NCBI RefSeq assembly: GCF_945859825.1
Contig: NZ_CAMAPC010000002.1
Location: 124,001 to 188,000 of the forward strand
Direction: 5' to 3'
From: Pseudoalteromonas holothuriae
Lineage (GTDB): Bacteria; Pseudomonadota; Gammaproteobacteria; Enterobacterales; Alteromonadaceae
DNA length: 64,000 bases
Shown here one piece after another: positions 39,176 through 48,330 of the stretch. Position 1 is the first letter of the stretch; the number at the start of each line of letters is the position of its first letter. The notes beneath the pieces were generated by a model. The model saw nothing but the letters and a program-made list of their open reading frames with translations. It did not search any database and was not told where the DNA came from. The translations under genes were made by a program, and so were the position numbers.

Positions 39176-39206
39176 AAAAAAGCCGCTAACACTTAGTATC
39201 AGCGGC
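39176..39206 (-). terminator. intrinsic terminator after Tim44-like gene
   Basis: Read on the minus strand, GCCGCT and AGCGGC arms (39201-39206 and 39182-39187) are followed by six T. It lies 28 bp after the stop of the gene at 39234. Confidence 0.8.
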
Positions 39207-39233
39207 GGGTATTAGTGAATGAAAGTGAGGCTT

Positions 39234-40085
39234 TTAGTCGTTGGCTAAATCTTCAATCCCCACAATTAGCCAAGGTGCGTTGCCCTCAGTTTGACGCTCT
39301 AAGTGCCAAATTTCGTTTATTGGTTCTTCTTGCTTATCACCTAAATCGCGATATTTACCTTTAAACTGAATACTGACTTCCCACACCTGTGCTTTTGTAT
39401 CAGCACGAACAAGCTCAGCATCCACAAACATCACTTCGGTAGCCACTTCACCTTTTGTTGCTCGCTCTAGTTTGAATTCTTCAACTAACTCTGGGCTTAG
39501 GTACTCAGCCATGGTGGCAAAGTCTTTATTGTTCCAAGCTTCTTGAAGTGTGTGATAGTGCTGACGTGCGCCTTGTAAAAAGCCATTTGTATCAAAGTCT
39601 TTTGGTAAGTTAAAGGGCACCGATTCTGGTTGGGCAAAGCCGCTTGTTGCTGAGGATTGTGATTGAAATTGCTGTGGCTGGTTAAACTGAGTTGGACTTG
39701 CATGTGGACTTGCGGCCATTTGTGGGTGCTGACGCTTGAGCAGCATACTTTTAACCAGCTTAAAGATTAAAAATGCAGCACCTGCAAGCAGCAACATCTC
39801 TAAAAGTTGAAACCCTTCAAAGTCACCGCCCAGCATAGCGGCAATTAAACCGCCAGCGAGTAATCCACCGAAAATACCAGCCATCATGCCTTTTTTACTC
39901 GACTTAGGTTTGGCCGCTTTTTCGCCGTTAAGGGTCTTGGTATCGGTTTGCGCTTTTTGTTGAGTGGTGCTGGTTTGATGGGTTTTACCAGACTTTTTAC
40001 TACCAAACTTTTTTCTTGCTTCAACATCAAAGCTACTAACAAACAACAACGAGATCAGTGAAAAAAATACAATAAAATTTTTCAT
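39234..40085 (-). CDS. Tim44-like domain protein
   Basis: 283-residue protein. A signal or anchor helix is at 1-22, followed by a basic Ser/Lys/Thr-rich linker and a Gly-rich membrane helix near 66-84 with a second near 93-110. The C-terminal Tim44-like domain (about 165-283; FAT MAEYLSPELVEEF, WEVSIQFKGKYRD) resembles the soluble domain of mitochondrial Tim44. Bacterial members have no established role. It is monocistronic, with a terminator. Confidence 0.87.
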   Translation of the reverse strand: MKNFIVFFSLISLLFVSSFDVEARKKFGSKKSGKTHQTSTTQQKAQTDTKTLNGEKAAKPKSSKKGMMAGIFGGLLAGGLIAAMLGGDFEGFQLLEMLLLAGAAFLIFKLVKSMLLKRQHPQMAASPHASPTQFNQPQQFQSQSSATSGFAQPESVPFNLPKDFDTNGFLQGARQHYHTLQEAWNNKDFATMAEYLSPELVEEFKLERATKGEVATEVMFVDAELVRADTKAQVWEVSIQFKGKYRDLGDKQEEPINEIWHLERQTEGNAPWLIVGIEDLAND

Positions 40086-40177
40086 AACTATCCTATAGAA
40101 CTAAAACTTGGGTAATTGTAATCAAATCATTGAATGAGTTAAATAAAAATAGGCTCGAACAGAGTTTAAGAAGGACG

Positions 40178-40208
40178 AGCGGCACTGCACTAACGTACCG
40201 CTTTTTTT
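40178..40208 (+). terminator. orphan plus-strand terminator
   Basis: AGCGGCAC (40178-40185) pairs with GTACCGCT (40195-40202), one wobble pair included, followed by seven T ending at 40208. No plus-strand gene ends here; both neighbours are on the minus strand. This suggests a short RNA starting in the 130-bp gap, for example from TTGTAA-N17-TTAAAT (40116-40144). Confidence 0.65.
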
Positions 40209-40214
40209 ACATGC

Positions 40215-40931
40215 CTACAGCCAGCGAAGTGCACTGGCAACGTTTTTTTGATATTGCTCAACGGGAGAGCCTAAATCTGCAACTAACACAGTGGCTGCAT
40301 TGCTATCTTGTTCAATAATGCCATTGTAACGATCATCTTTAAATTTACCGTCACTTCCTAGGCTATTTTTACCAGACAGTGGCACAATAAATACAGTCAT
40401 CGGGCCATGTTCAGATTGAAATACCAAGTGCAAACTTTTTTGCCCTTTAAAATTACAAAAAGTGGCATAGGTGATATCACCAGGCAAAGCGTCAAGCTTC
40501 GCGCCAAATAATGAAAGTTTATCATTTACCGTTTGCAGAGTAATTTTAGCATTACTGGCAAATGCAGCTTGCTCGTGATGAACATGTGCCAGCGCGTGCT
40601 CACCAGCGAGTAAGGGCGCTTGTGTAGCGCTCATAAAATATAAGCTTAGCGCAAATGTCGCACTTGCCGCTGTAGCAAATGGCGTTTTATAACGTTTAAA
40701 CCAGCCTTTTTTAACAACCACATTCTGTGCGTCATCGGCTTGTTGGTTGGCTAAAATACGCTCGGCTAAGCCGTCGGGTACTTTTACGTCGAGTGCCTTT
40801 TCTAGCTGTGTGTCAAACGCTTGTAGCTCGTTTAACAAGGCTTGTTGCTCTGCATTATTTGCAGCCTCTATCGCAACTTCCTTATCGTTGGGGTCTGCAA
40901 AAAGGCGGCGACGAAATTCAAGATCATTCAT
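40215..40931 (-). CDS. DUF3379 protein, probable anti-sigma partner
   Basis: 238-residue protein. The N-terminal LEFRRRLFADPND opens the DUF3379 domain, and a membrane helix lies near 91-108. A C-terminal domain ends with SPVEQYQKNVASALRW. The start touches the stop of the ECF sigma gene (1-bp overlap), so it probably regulates that sigma factor from the membrane. This role is inferred from context. Confidence 0.85.
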   Translation of the reverse strand: MNDLEFRRRLFADPNDKEVAIEAANNAEQQALLNELQAFDTQLEKALDVKVPDGLAERILANQQADDAQNVVVKKGWFKRYKTPFATAASATFALSLYFMSATQAPLLAGEHALAHVHHEQAAFASNAKITLQTVNDKLSLFGAKLDALPGDITYATFCNFKGQKSLHLVFQSEHGPMTVFIVPLSGKNSLGSDGKFKDDRYNGIIEQDSNAATVLVADLGSPVEQYQKNVASALRWL

Positions 40932-41446
40932 CAGTTTTGTGCCCCTTTTAATGGTTCTTGGTGTTCGGTTAACGCATCTTTTAGTTGATTGCGAGCCCGA
41001 TATAATCGGGTCATTACGGTGTTCTTGTTTAATTCTAAAATGTCTGCAATTTCCTCCCCCGAGCAGCCCATCACAACTTGTAAAAGCAGAGGCTCGCGGT
41101 ATTCAACTGAGAGTTTGCTAATTTGCCTTTGTATGACTGTTTGCTCCATCGATTCATCTAAACTTGCTGTGGTGTTGTCAATGAGTGTATCGTTTTCTAC
41201 ATCGGCATAATCAAACTGTTTTCTCTCAAATCGTCGTGCATTCTCTCGGCGTACAATTGTTAGTAACCAAGGTTTGGCAGCTTTGTCATCTTGTAATGAA
41301 TCAAGCGAACGCCAAGCCCGTAAAAATGTTTCTTGGACTAGATCTTCAGCAATGCTTGGGTCTTGGCATAGCCAGTAGGCAAAGCGGTAAAGCTCACCAT
41401 GATAAACCTGCACCAAAGCTTCGTAGCGTTTTTGTTTTGTGGTCAT
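40931..41446 (-). CDS. ECF-type RNA polymerase sigma factor
   Basis: 171-residue sigma-70 factor of the extracytoplasmic type. Region 2 contains AEDLVQETFLRAWRSLDS near 34-51. Region 4 contains EPLLLQVVMGCSGEEIADI with NTVMTRLYRARNQLK near the end. It is followed at once by a DUF3379 gene, a common pairing in Alteromonadales. No autoregulatory promoter is obvious. Confidence 0.93.
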   Translation of the reverse strand: MTTKQKRYEALVQVYHGELYRFAYWLCQDPSIAEDLVQETFLRAWRSLDSLQDDKAAKPWLLTIVRRENARRFERKQFDYADVENDTLIDNTTASLDESMEQTVIQRQISKLSVEYREPLLLQVVMGCSGEEIADILELNKNTVMTRLYRARNQLKDALTEHQEPLKGAQN

Positions 41447-41502
41447 GCTAGTAAGACCTTATGGTTGGTGATTTTATTACACCACGATATAAAATAATTT
41501 TT

Positions 41503-41529
41503 ATCTAGCTCAGTATAGCTGAGCTAGAT
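41503..41529 (-). terminator. hairpin at end of the bat operon
   Basis: ATCTAGCTCAG (41503-41513) and CTGAGCTAGAT (41519-41529) form a perfect 11-bp stem with a 5-base loop across the batD stop. On the minus strand it is followed by AAAAATTATTTT, so the T-run is weak. Likely a terminator or 3' stabiliser. Confidence 0.55.
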
Positions 41530-43147
41530 GTGTGTTATTGCCTGTGGCTTGGTTTTTTATAGCCTGAGTCAAAATTTGATATATCTTAGATAAATCAGCA
41601 GATTGATTGCTATTACTATAGAGCGATGCCTGTAGTTTAGCAATCTCACTACTAAGTTCAGGTTCGTTAAATTGAGCAACCCATGCATCAAGCCCTAAAG
41701 TGGGAGACTCCTGACTTGCAAGCGCGCGTAATGCTTGGTAAAAGCTCTGTGCATCTTGTTGCCCCAGTGCTACTTTTAACTTAGCTAACACGTTGTTTGT
41801 AGTGGGCAGAGGGGCCACTTGAGTATTTGACTTCGCAGTTTTTGGCTTGCGTATTAGCCAAATAGCTAAGGTGAGCAACCAAAGCACATATCCTGAACCC
41901 ATTAATAACCAATCTAAACCGGTTTTAGGTTGTGCTATTGGTGGTGTTAGCATATTGGCTAGTGGCTGCTCTACATTTTGCTGCGGTGTTACTTGCGCTT
42001 GAATGGGTAGCGATGTCAATGGTTGATTAGGGTCAGCAACGACGGTAATGGTGCGCTCTGCTAAGGTGGCGTAGTTCACCTTATTAATTACTGTGTTAAA
42101 CCACGGAATTTTCACCTCAGGTAAGGTGTAGGTGCCAGGTGTTTGCGGCACTAATGCATGAGATGACACCAGTTGTGAAATTACTCGCCCATCTCTTGTG
42201 AGTTGGTTTCTATCGCTTTCATCTGGGTAACTGCGAATGCCTATTATTTGCTCAAGCGTTATATCAGGTAATTGTTCTTGGGTTACACCCAGCGCGGTTA
42301 ACGTGATGGTGCGTGTAATTGGGGTGCCTACAGTGACTTGCTCATCAGCTGGTTGCCACTCTTCGCTAAGGTTAACAAGTTCACTGGGCAGCCAAGTACC
42401 TTGGTAATCGTTAGGTATAGGCTTAACTTCAAGATTAATATCATCTGCGATGGCTGATACAGCCATACGGCGGTAGTTTTCACGTACTTGGCCGTTAAAT
42501 ACAGGTGGAGCGATGGTAAACGAGCCACTTTTTTGCGGTTGTAGTAAATATTCACGAGTGATGACCATATAACGACGACCATCTACAACCTCGTAATCTT
42601 CTTTTTGTTTACCCATTTGGGTTACTTGCGCATCGTTTATTTCTGGTGCGGTGAGTTGCCCGTCTAATAGGTCTTTGCCTATATATAGCTTCACAGTGTA
42701 TAAACCTGCTTGCTGAACATACAGGGTACTTGGACTAAGCTGTGCTTTAACAAAAATATCTTTTTGATCTTGTGCATCTTCGCTGCGTGGGACCACTGTG
42801 AGTTCAATTGGCGTTGAGCGTTTGCCAGCAACGTTAAATGCAGGAATAGTAAAAGTACCGGCTTTGCGTGCCAGCACTTGCATTTGCCAAGTCGTTTCGC
42901 TGCTCATACTGCCATTTATGATGCTGGTACGAGAACCAACATTGATTGGGCCTGTGACAAATTGCTGGGTAAGTGCACTGGTATCAGGTTGCTCGCCTGA
43001 CACTTTGCCATCGGCAGTAATGGTTAAAGTAAAGTACTCTCCGACCAATACAGGGTTTTTATTAACACTGGCAGTTAAGTTATCAAAAGCCATAACTGGG
43101 TTTATTAGTAATAAAAGGAATACGGAAACAAACAAACGTATTACCAT
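41510..43147 (-). CDS. batD: BatD family protein
   Basis: 545-residue exported protein of the BatD/BAT aerotolerance family. It has a signal peptide (ending near VMA-F, residue 20) and repeated immunoglobulin-like beta domains in the periplasm. A membrane helix lies near 420-438 (WLLMGSGYVLWLLTLAIWLI), followed by a cytoplasmic tail. It is the last gene of a moxR-bat operon, with its start overlapping batBC by 7 bp. Bat proteins probably form a membrane complex handled by MoxR; the exact function is unsettled. Confidence 0.92.
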   Translation of the reverse strand: MVIRLFVSVFLLLLINPVMAFDNLTASVNKNPVLVGEYFTLTITADGKVSGEQPDTSALTQQFVTGPINVGSRTSIINGSMSSETTWQMQVLARKAGTFTIPAFNVAGKRSTPIELTVVPRSEDAQDQKDIFVKAQLSPSTLYVQQAGLYTVKLYIGKDLLDGQLTAPEINDAQVTQMGKQKEDYEVVDGRRYMVITREYLLQPQKSGSFTIAPPVFNGQVRENYRRMAVSAIADDINLEVKPIPNDYQGTWLPSELVNLSEEWQPADEQVTVGTPITRTITLTALGVTQEQLPDITLEQIIGIRSYPDESDRNQLTRDGRVISQLVSSHALVPQTPGTYTLPEVKIPWFNTVINKVNYATLAERTITVVADPNQPLTSLPIQAQVTPQQNVEQPLANMLTPPIAQPKTGLDWLLMGSGYVLWLLTLAIWLIRKPKTAKSNTQVAPLPTTNNVLAKLKVALGQQDAQSFYQALRALASQESPTLGLDAWVAQFNEPELSSEIAKLQASLYSNSNQSADLSKIYQILTQAIKNQATGNNTHLAQLY

Positions 43148-44982
43148 GATTTTTCAACTCCTTGTGGACGGCGTTGTTGTGCGCGTTGTTGTGCTTTTAA
43201 TTGCATTTTATTGCGTAACAAAATAGCGGGATCATCGGGTACTTTTCTAAGTAATTGGTTAAGTTGCTGTGCTTTTTCTTTCTCTTGTGGAGTTAGAGGC
43301 TTAGCTGATACGGAAGCCGCTTGCGCTTGCTCATCAGTTTGTTGTGCCTGCTGTTGAGCTTGTTGCATTGCCTCTTTTACAGCTTGTGCATCTTTATCTT
43401 GTGATGATTGTTTTGCATCTGTTTGCTTACTTTGTTCGCCTTGCTGCTCATTTTGCATCTCAGGCTGGTTATTTTGGTCACCTTGTTGCTGTTGGTCACC
43501 TTGTTGCTGTTGGTCACCTTGCTGCTGTTGGTCTCCTTGTTGCTGTTGGTCACCTTGCTGCTGTTGGTCGCCTTGCTGCTGTTGGTCGCCTTGCTGCTGT
43601 TGGTCACCTTGTTGCTTTTGCTCATCTTGTTGTTGCCTAAGCTGTTCAATGAGTGCTTTGTTTTGTGCAGCTTGGTCCATATCAGGGCTCATAGCTAATG
43701 CTTTATCGTAAGCGGCTATCGCTTCTTCTAGGTTGCCTTGTTGCGCTAAGGCATTACCATAGTTGTATTGGCCAACTGCTGAGGTGGTATTTTTTAAAAC
43801 TTCAGCTGCTTGCTCATAATCACCTTGCTTATAAAGCGCAGCTCCTTTGAGTGTTGCATTATTGGCTTGGGCAGCTTGCGAAAAGTCTTCGCTTTGGTAT
43901 GCACCCAGCGCGTTTTGGTTGGTATTTTTAAACCAGCTTTGCCAATCTGCAGCTATGGCTTGATCTGTCGGTTGCATAACAAAAATAACAGCCACTAAGG
44001 TTAGGCCTGCACGACGCATTAATACCAATGCCAACGGCAGTAAAATCAGTAAGCCATATTGGCCTGCGTCTATGCGCCAAAGGGCCTCACTTTGTTTCGA
44101 CTCGTTAAGTTCAAGCGCATTCTGAGTGTTTAAATTGGGCGTGAAAGCGGCGATATCTTTGCCACTTGGGCTGTAGCGAACAAGCTGACCACGGTGTCTT
44201 TTTACTAGGCCATCTAAGCGAGCAAAATTAATTTTGGGTACTACGATTTGCCCAGAGCGGTCTTTCAAAAATCCGCCTTCAGGTAGCGCGATAGGCGCGC
44301 CTTGCTCAGTACCAACGCCATAAATACTCAAAGTGTAATTTTTGCCTTTGAGTTCAGCATTAATATCATCAACATCAGCTTGGTCTAGCCCATCGGTTAT
44401 TAAAATAATATCGCCTTGTGTGTATCCTGCTTGTTTGAGTAATGTCACTGACTCGCTAATACCTGCAAGCACATTTGAGCCTTTACTTGGCATGATCTCA
44501 GGGCTCAAGCTTGGCAGTAGGTTTGCTAAGGTGGCAGCATCACTGGTCAATGGCGATACGGTAAAAGCATCGCCAGCATAGGCCACAAGAGCGGTTTCAC
44601 CTTCTTTAAATAACTCAATCATATCTAGCGCTTTAAAGCGCCCTTGGGTTAAGCGATTTGGTGTAATGTCGGTTGAGTACATTGAATACGACATGTCCAT
44701 TAACAGCACGCGGGCTTGCTTTGTTTGATAAACAGGCACTTGCTGCTTTTCAAAACTTGGTCCTGCTATACAAAGAATACCCAATAATAAAAATAAACTG
44801 ATGAGTAGTGGGCTGTGCTGTTTACGTTGTGATTTACCTTCACTGAGCATCACACTGGCTAAATGGGGGGCAATTAACTCACTACGTGTATGCTTTGCAC
44901 GCTTTAAAAACTGTGCCGATGAAATCACCAACCAAGGCACAAGTAGCCACAATAATTCGGGGCGAATAAACATAAATTCCAT
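43141..44982 (-). CDS. BatB-BatC type protein: VWA domain plus TPR and Gln-rich repeat
   Basis: 613-residue protein. Two N-terminal membrane helices flank the region before a VWA domain. The metal site DMSYS (near 95-99) and ITDG follow, and a helix lies near 310-330. TPR-like repeats (YNYGNALAQQGNLEEAI) come next. A tail holds eight QQQGDQ-type repeats and a Lys/Arg-rich C-terminus. The combination equals BatB fused to BatC. It lies 1 bp from batA and overlaps batD, so the proteins are probably assembled together in the membrane. Confidence 0.9.
   Translation of the reverse strand: MEFMFIRPELLWLLVPWLVISSAQFLKRAKHTRSELIAPHLASVMLSEGKSQRKQHSPLLISLFLLLGILCIAGPSFEKQQVPVYQTKQARVLLMDMSYSMYSTDITPNRLTQGRFKALDMIELFKEGETALVAYAGDAFTVSPLTSDAATLANLLPSLSPEIMPSKGSNVLAGISESVTLLKQAGYTQGDIILITDGLDQADVDDINAELKGKNYTLSIYGVGTEQGAPIALPEGGFLKDRSGQIVVPKINFARLDGLVKRHRGQLVRYSPSGKDIAAFTPNLNTQNALELNESKQSEALWRIDAGQYGLLILLPLALVLMRRAGLTLVAVIFVMQPTDQAIAADWQSWFKNTNQNALGAYQSEDFSQAAQANNATLKGAALYKQGDYEQAAEVLKNTTSAVGQYNYGNALAQQGNLEEAIAAYDKALAMSPDMDQAAQNKALIEQLRQQQDEQKQQGDQQQQGDQQQQGDQQQQGDQQQQGDQQQQGDQQQQGDQQQQGDQNNQPEMQNEQQGEQSKQTDAKQSSQDKDAQAVKEAMQQAQQQAQQTDEQAQAASVSAKPLTPQEKEKAQQLNQLLRKVPDDPAILLRNKMQLKAQQRAQQRRPQGVEKSW
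43475..43617 (-). repeat. eight-unit 18-bp tandem repeat inside batBC
   Basis: Eight near-identical 18-bp units, with small synonymous differences such as GTCACC, GTCTCC and GTCGCC on the plus strand. They encode QQQGDQ each time. Length is a multiple of three, so copy-number change would keep the frame. Such arrays can expand or contract by slippage. Confidence 0.9.
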
Positions 44983-44983
44983 G

Positions 44984-45973
44984 CTAATTCTCCTGTTTTA
45001 AGCCACGTAGGACTTTTAATAAAATTGTGAGTGTTATTAGTGCTAGCACGCACAATAGCGGCCAATAAAATAACGCCAGCTGTGGGCGAAATGTTTGCGC
45101 ATCATCAGAAATGGGTTCTAATGCATCAAGTTCTTGATAAATTTGCTGCAAACCTGCCACGTCTTTGGCTCGAAAGTACAATCCACCAGTTTGCTCTGCG
45201 ATGTGTTTTAGTGTTGTTTCATCAATGCTACTCCCACCGCCTACGCCACCCATTCCAAACAGGCTAAAGCCGCTTCGGCCATCCGACCCAACTCCGACGG
45301 TATATACTTTAATACCCTCATCCTTAGCAAGTAGCAGGGCATCTTCAGGGTCAAGATTACCGGCTGTATTTTGCCCATCAGTGAGTAAAATTAAAATACG
45401 GTTACTTTGTTGTTTTTGGCTAAAACGTTTGACTGATAACCCCAGTGCATCACCGATGGCAGTGGCTCGACCGACTAAGCCAATCTGTGCTTCGCTGAGC
45501 ATTTGGCTTACCGTATTTAAGTCACGTGTTAGCGGAGTTTGCAAAAAGGCTGTATCGCCAAATAAAATAAGTCCTAAGCGGTCGCCTTGACGCTGTTCAA
45601 TAAATTCACTCAATACGGCTTTTACTACTGATAGTCTGTCAATCAAGCGGCCTTGATATTCCATATCTTGTTCAGTCATTGAACCTGAAAGGTCAACAGC
45701 TAACATTATGTCGCGACCCTCATTCGGTAAGGCAACTGGGTCGTCTAACCATTTTGGGTTGGCAGCAGCGATGACTAACAGTAGCCAAATTAATCCTTCT
45801 AGCCAGTGAACTGTTCGATTTTGTTGCACCGCTTTTGGGGCAAGTGCAGCAAGGCTGGCAAAACTAGGCATACGCAAACGTGCCGACGCGCTGTGTTGCA
45901 CGGGTTTTATTTTGGCAATGAGCCAAGGCAGCGGCAGCAGCAAAAAGGCCCAAGGCCAACTAAACTCAAACAT
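44984..45973 (-). CDS. batA: BatA-type VWA domain protein
   Basis: 329-residue membrane protein. Hydrophobic helices lie near 5-22 and 58-74 and at the C-terminus (305-322). The VWA domain holds the MIDAS motif DLSGS near 93-97 and ILLTDG near 197-202. It overlaps the DUF4381 gene by 8 bp. In Bacteroides the bat genes were linked to aerotolerance; their mechanism is unclear. Confidence 0.92.
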   Translation of the reverse strand: MFEFSWPWAFLLLPLPWLIAKIKPVQHSASARLRMPSFASLAALAPKAVQQNRTVHWLEGLIWLLLVIAAANPKWLDDPVALPNEGRDIMLAVDLSGSMTEQDMEYQGRLIDRLSVVKAVLSEFIEQRQGDRLGLILFGDTAFLQTPLTRDLNTVSQMLSEAQIGLVGRATAIGDALGLSVKRFSQKQQSNRILILLTDGQNTAGNLDPEDALLLAKDEGIKVYTVGVGSDGRSGFSLFGMGGVGGGSSIDETTLKHIAEQTGGLYFRAKDVAGLQQIYQELDALEPISDDAQTFRPQLALFYWPLLCVLALITLTILLKVLRGLKQEN

Positions 45974-46400
45974 TGATGGCCTCTTTTAATTTAAAGTGCT
46001 TAATTGCGACATGTAGCTTATGAGCTAGCTCATTGTTGGGCTTGGGGCTGTATAAACTATCTAGTTCTTGCGCATTAAATGTTTGCCCACATAGCTGGGT
46101 TAAGCGGCTAGCCCATAGCTGGTTAGAGCTAGCGACTGCACGCGTGCCATAATAATGTTTGGTCAGTCGTTTTAGTAAAATATGTAACTGCTGGGCATCA
46201 TTTTGATGGGCGATACTATGTTTGATGGCTTCTCGCTTTGCACGTTTAAAACGCCACGCTTTGAAGCGCCAAACAAACAGGGTTATCACAATAATCAAAG
46301 ACAGTAATATTACGCCCCACATGGCGATTGATAAAGGCCACCATGATACCTCACTTGGTGGCATAACGTCTTGTAATGCATCTAATGGCGAAGCTTGCAT
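45966..46400 (-). CDS. DUF4381 membrane protein
   Basis: 144-residue protein with one membrane helix near 27-47 (MWGVILLSLIIVITLFVW) and a basic, helical cytoplasmic domain. It matches the DUF4381 proteins always found between DUF58 and VWA genes in moxR operons. The N-terminal PLDALQDVMPPSEVSWWP is typical of the family. It is 11 bp after the DUF58 gene. Confidence 0.88.
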   Translation of the reverse strand: MQASPLDALQDVMPPSEVSWWPLSIAMWGVILLSLIIVITLFVWRFKAWRFKRAKREAIKHSIAHQNDAQQLHILLKRLTKHYYGTRAVASSNQLWASRLTQLCGQTFNAQELDSLYSPKPNNELAHKLHVAIKHFKLKEAINV

Positions 46401-46411
46401 AACTACTACTC

Positions 46412-47374
46412 TTACCTCGTAAGCTGTGTTTCTAAGGGAATTGCCGCACTAAATGATTGCATTGTCATACCTGCGCGTTTTAATCGTGCTAAACGCTTTG
46501 AAAAAGCAGTCGCAGCCTGCTGAGCAAATTTGGCCCGAAACTGTTTATCCATTAACGGTAAAGTCCAAGCACTATCGCCCGCCTCAACAGTTATGGCTTC
46601 TCGATAGGCAGGTAACGCATGCTCGAATGGGTCACTCACTTGGCAGCCAATAATTTCGCAATGACGCGCAAGGCGCTCTAATTGCTTAAAACTGGCGTCA
46701 CTTAAGTGCGTGAAGTCAGAGATCACATAAACTAAGCTGCCGGGCTTGGCTAAATGCGTTAAGCGTTTTAGGTTATCAGCAAAACGGTTTTCTACTAGTT
46801 GTTCATCTAGGCTTTGATCTTTATTGAGCAAGGCTTGCTGATGAATATCGCATAGCTGATGACACAGAGCTAATACACCTTTGTCGCGCGCTGTGGGTTT
46901 TAGTTCATGATGACCGTGTTCGTTAAACACAATACCACCGAGTCTATCACCACGCTGACAAGCAGACCATGCAACTAATGCACTTAAGTGGGCTGCTTGC
47001 ACTGACTTTAGCAATAACTTACTGCCAAACAGCATGCTATTTGATAAATCAGTAAAAACAAATACTGGGCGTTCTTTTTCTTCTTGATAGAGCTTGGTAT
47101 GTGCTTCGCCAGTACGTGCGGTAACGCGCCAATCGATGGCGCGTATATCATCACCATATTGATATTGCCGTACCTCGGCAAATTCCATACCTCGGCCTTT
47201 ATGCGGCGCTAAATATTGCCCTGCTTGCGCGCTTTTAACACGCGAGCGAGGTTTTAGCGACAGCAAGCTGGCTTTGGGCTTGTAATAAAGTAACTCTTTT
47301 AAGCCCAATTGTGCGCCATTGCTATGGCACTGCTCTAACCATGCTTGGGTTGATAACTGGGTCGATTGCATCAT
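46412..47374 (-). CDS. DUF58 domain protein
   Basis: 320-residue protein. The DUF58 core is visible as GRGMEFAEVRQYQYGDDIRAI near 60-80, followed by a VWA-like fold with FVFTDLSNSM (near 107-116) and VISDFTHLSD. Proteins of this family accompany MoxR ATPases. Its start and the moxR stop share one base, so the two are coupled. Confidence 0.93.
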   Translation of the reverse strand: MMQSTQLSTQAWLEQCHSNGAQLGLKELLYYKPKASLLSLKPRSRVKSAQAGQYLAPHKGRGMEFAEVRQYQYGDDIRAIDWRVTARTGEAHTKLYQEEKERPVFVFTDLSNSMLFGSKLLLKSVQAAHLSALVAWSACQRGDRLGGIVFNEHGHHELKPTARDKGVLALCHQLCDIHQQALLNKDQSLDEQLVENRFADNLKRLTHLAKPGSLVYVISDFTHLSDASFKQLERLARHCEIIGCQVSDPFEHALPAYREAITVEAGDSAWTLPLMDKQFRAKFAQQAATAFSKRLARLKRAGMTMQSFSAAIPLETQLTR

Positions 47375-48330
47375 TATGGCACTGGTACTAATTCTACAAT
47401 ACGACTGACTACATCATCTTTGCTGATGCCATCGGCTTGTGCCTCGTAGCTCAGAATAATACGATGACGCAACACATCATGAATAACGGCTTGTATGTCT
47501 TCAGGGGTGACGAACTCACGTTCGTGCAGCCATGCGTGGGCACGCGCACATTTATCAAGTGCAATTGTGGCCCTTGGGCTTGCGCCAAACTCAATCCATG
47601 ATGCAAGTGTATCATCAAGCTTGGTTGCCTCGCGGGTCGCAATAATTAATTGCACGAGGTATTGCTCAAGTGGTTCAGCAAGATGCAGTGAGAGCACACT
47701 CTTACGTGCAGCAAATAAAGTGTTTTGGCTAATCGGTTTAAAGCTCACCACTTCTTGTTCAAGGGCTTCACCTCGGGTTAAGCGTAAAATAGCCAGTTCG
47801 TTTTCTGCTTGCGGGTAGTCGATATTAAGGTGTAGCAAAAAGCGGTCAAGTTGCGCTTCAGGTAATGGGTAAGTCCCTTCTTGCTCGAGTGGGTTTTGTG
47901 TTGCCATAACCATAAATAAATCAGACAGGGGATAAGTGTTTTTACCGACCGTAATTTGTCGCTCTGCCATGGCTTCTAATAATGCAGACTGCACTTTAGC
48001 CGGGGCGCGGTTTATTTCGTCTGCTAAAATCAGATTATGAAACAAAGGGCCTTTTTCAAACACAAATTCACTGGTTTGCTGACGATAAATGTCAGTACCC
48101 GTTACATCTGCAGGGAGCAGGTCAGGCGTGAATTGTACCCGTTGAAAGCTGCCTTCGATGCCTTTGGCCAGTGCATTGACTGCACGAGTTTTGGCAAGAC
48201 CCGGTGGGCCTTCTACTAGCAAGTGGCCATCAGCTAATATAGCAATAAGTAAAGCCTGAGTGAGAGCCGGTTGACCAATAATTTGTGTATCTAGATAGCG
48301 TTTTAATTGTGAAAATTCATTTACTGCCAT
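47374..48330 (-). CDS. MoxR-family AAA+ ATPase
   Basis: 318-residue AAA+ ATPase. Walker A is GPPGLAKTR near 41-49 and Walker B is LADEINRAPAKVQ near 104-116. Sensor 1 ATQNP follows near 149-153. MoxR ATPases act as chaperones for VWA-domain proteins, which here are encoded downstream in the same operon. It is divergent from fadI with a 281-bp gap. Confidence 0.95.
   Translation of the reverse strand: MAVNEFSQLKRYLDTQIIGQPALTQALLIAILADGHLLVEGPPGLAKTRAVNALAKGIEGSFQRVQFTPDLLPADVTGTDIYRQQTSEFVFEKGPLFHNLILADEINRAPAKVQSALLEAMAERQITVGKNTYPLSDLFMVMATQNPLEQEGTYPLPEAQLDRFLLHLNIDYPQAENELAILRLTRGEALEQEVVSFKPISQNTLFAARKSVLSLHLAEPLEQYLVQLIIATREATKLDDTLASWIEFGASPRATIALDKCARAHAWLHEREFVTPEDIQAVIHDVLRHRIILSYEAQADGISKDDVVSRIVELVPVP

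Noticed and set aside
40130-40318. 62-codon plus-strand frame across the orphan terminator
   Set aside because: It would need a TTG start without RBS, reads through the terminator stem and T-run, and overlaps the real DUF3379 gene.
43344-43698. Overlapping frames rich in Leu/Val or Ser/Lys/Asn in the batBC repeat
   Set aside because: These are alternative readings of the 18-bp tandem repeat; only the batBC frame fits a VWA/TPR protein.
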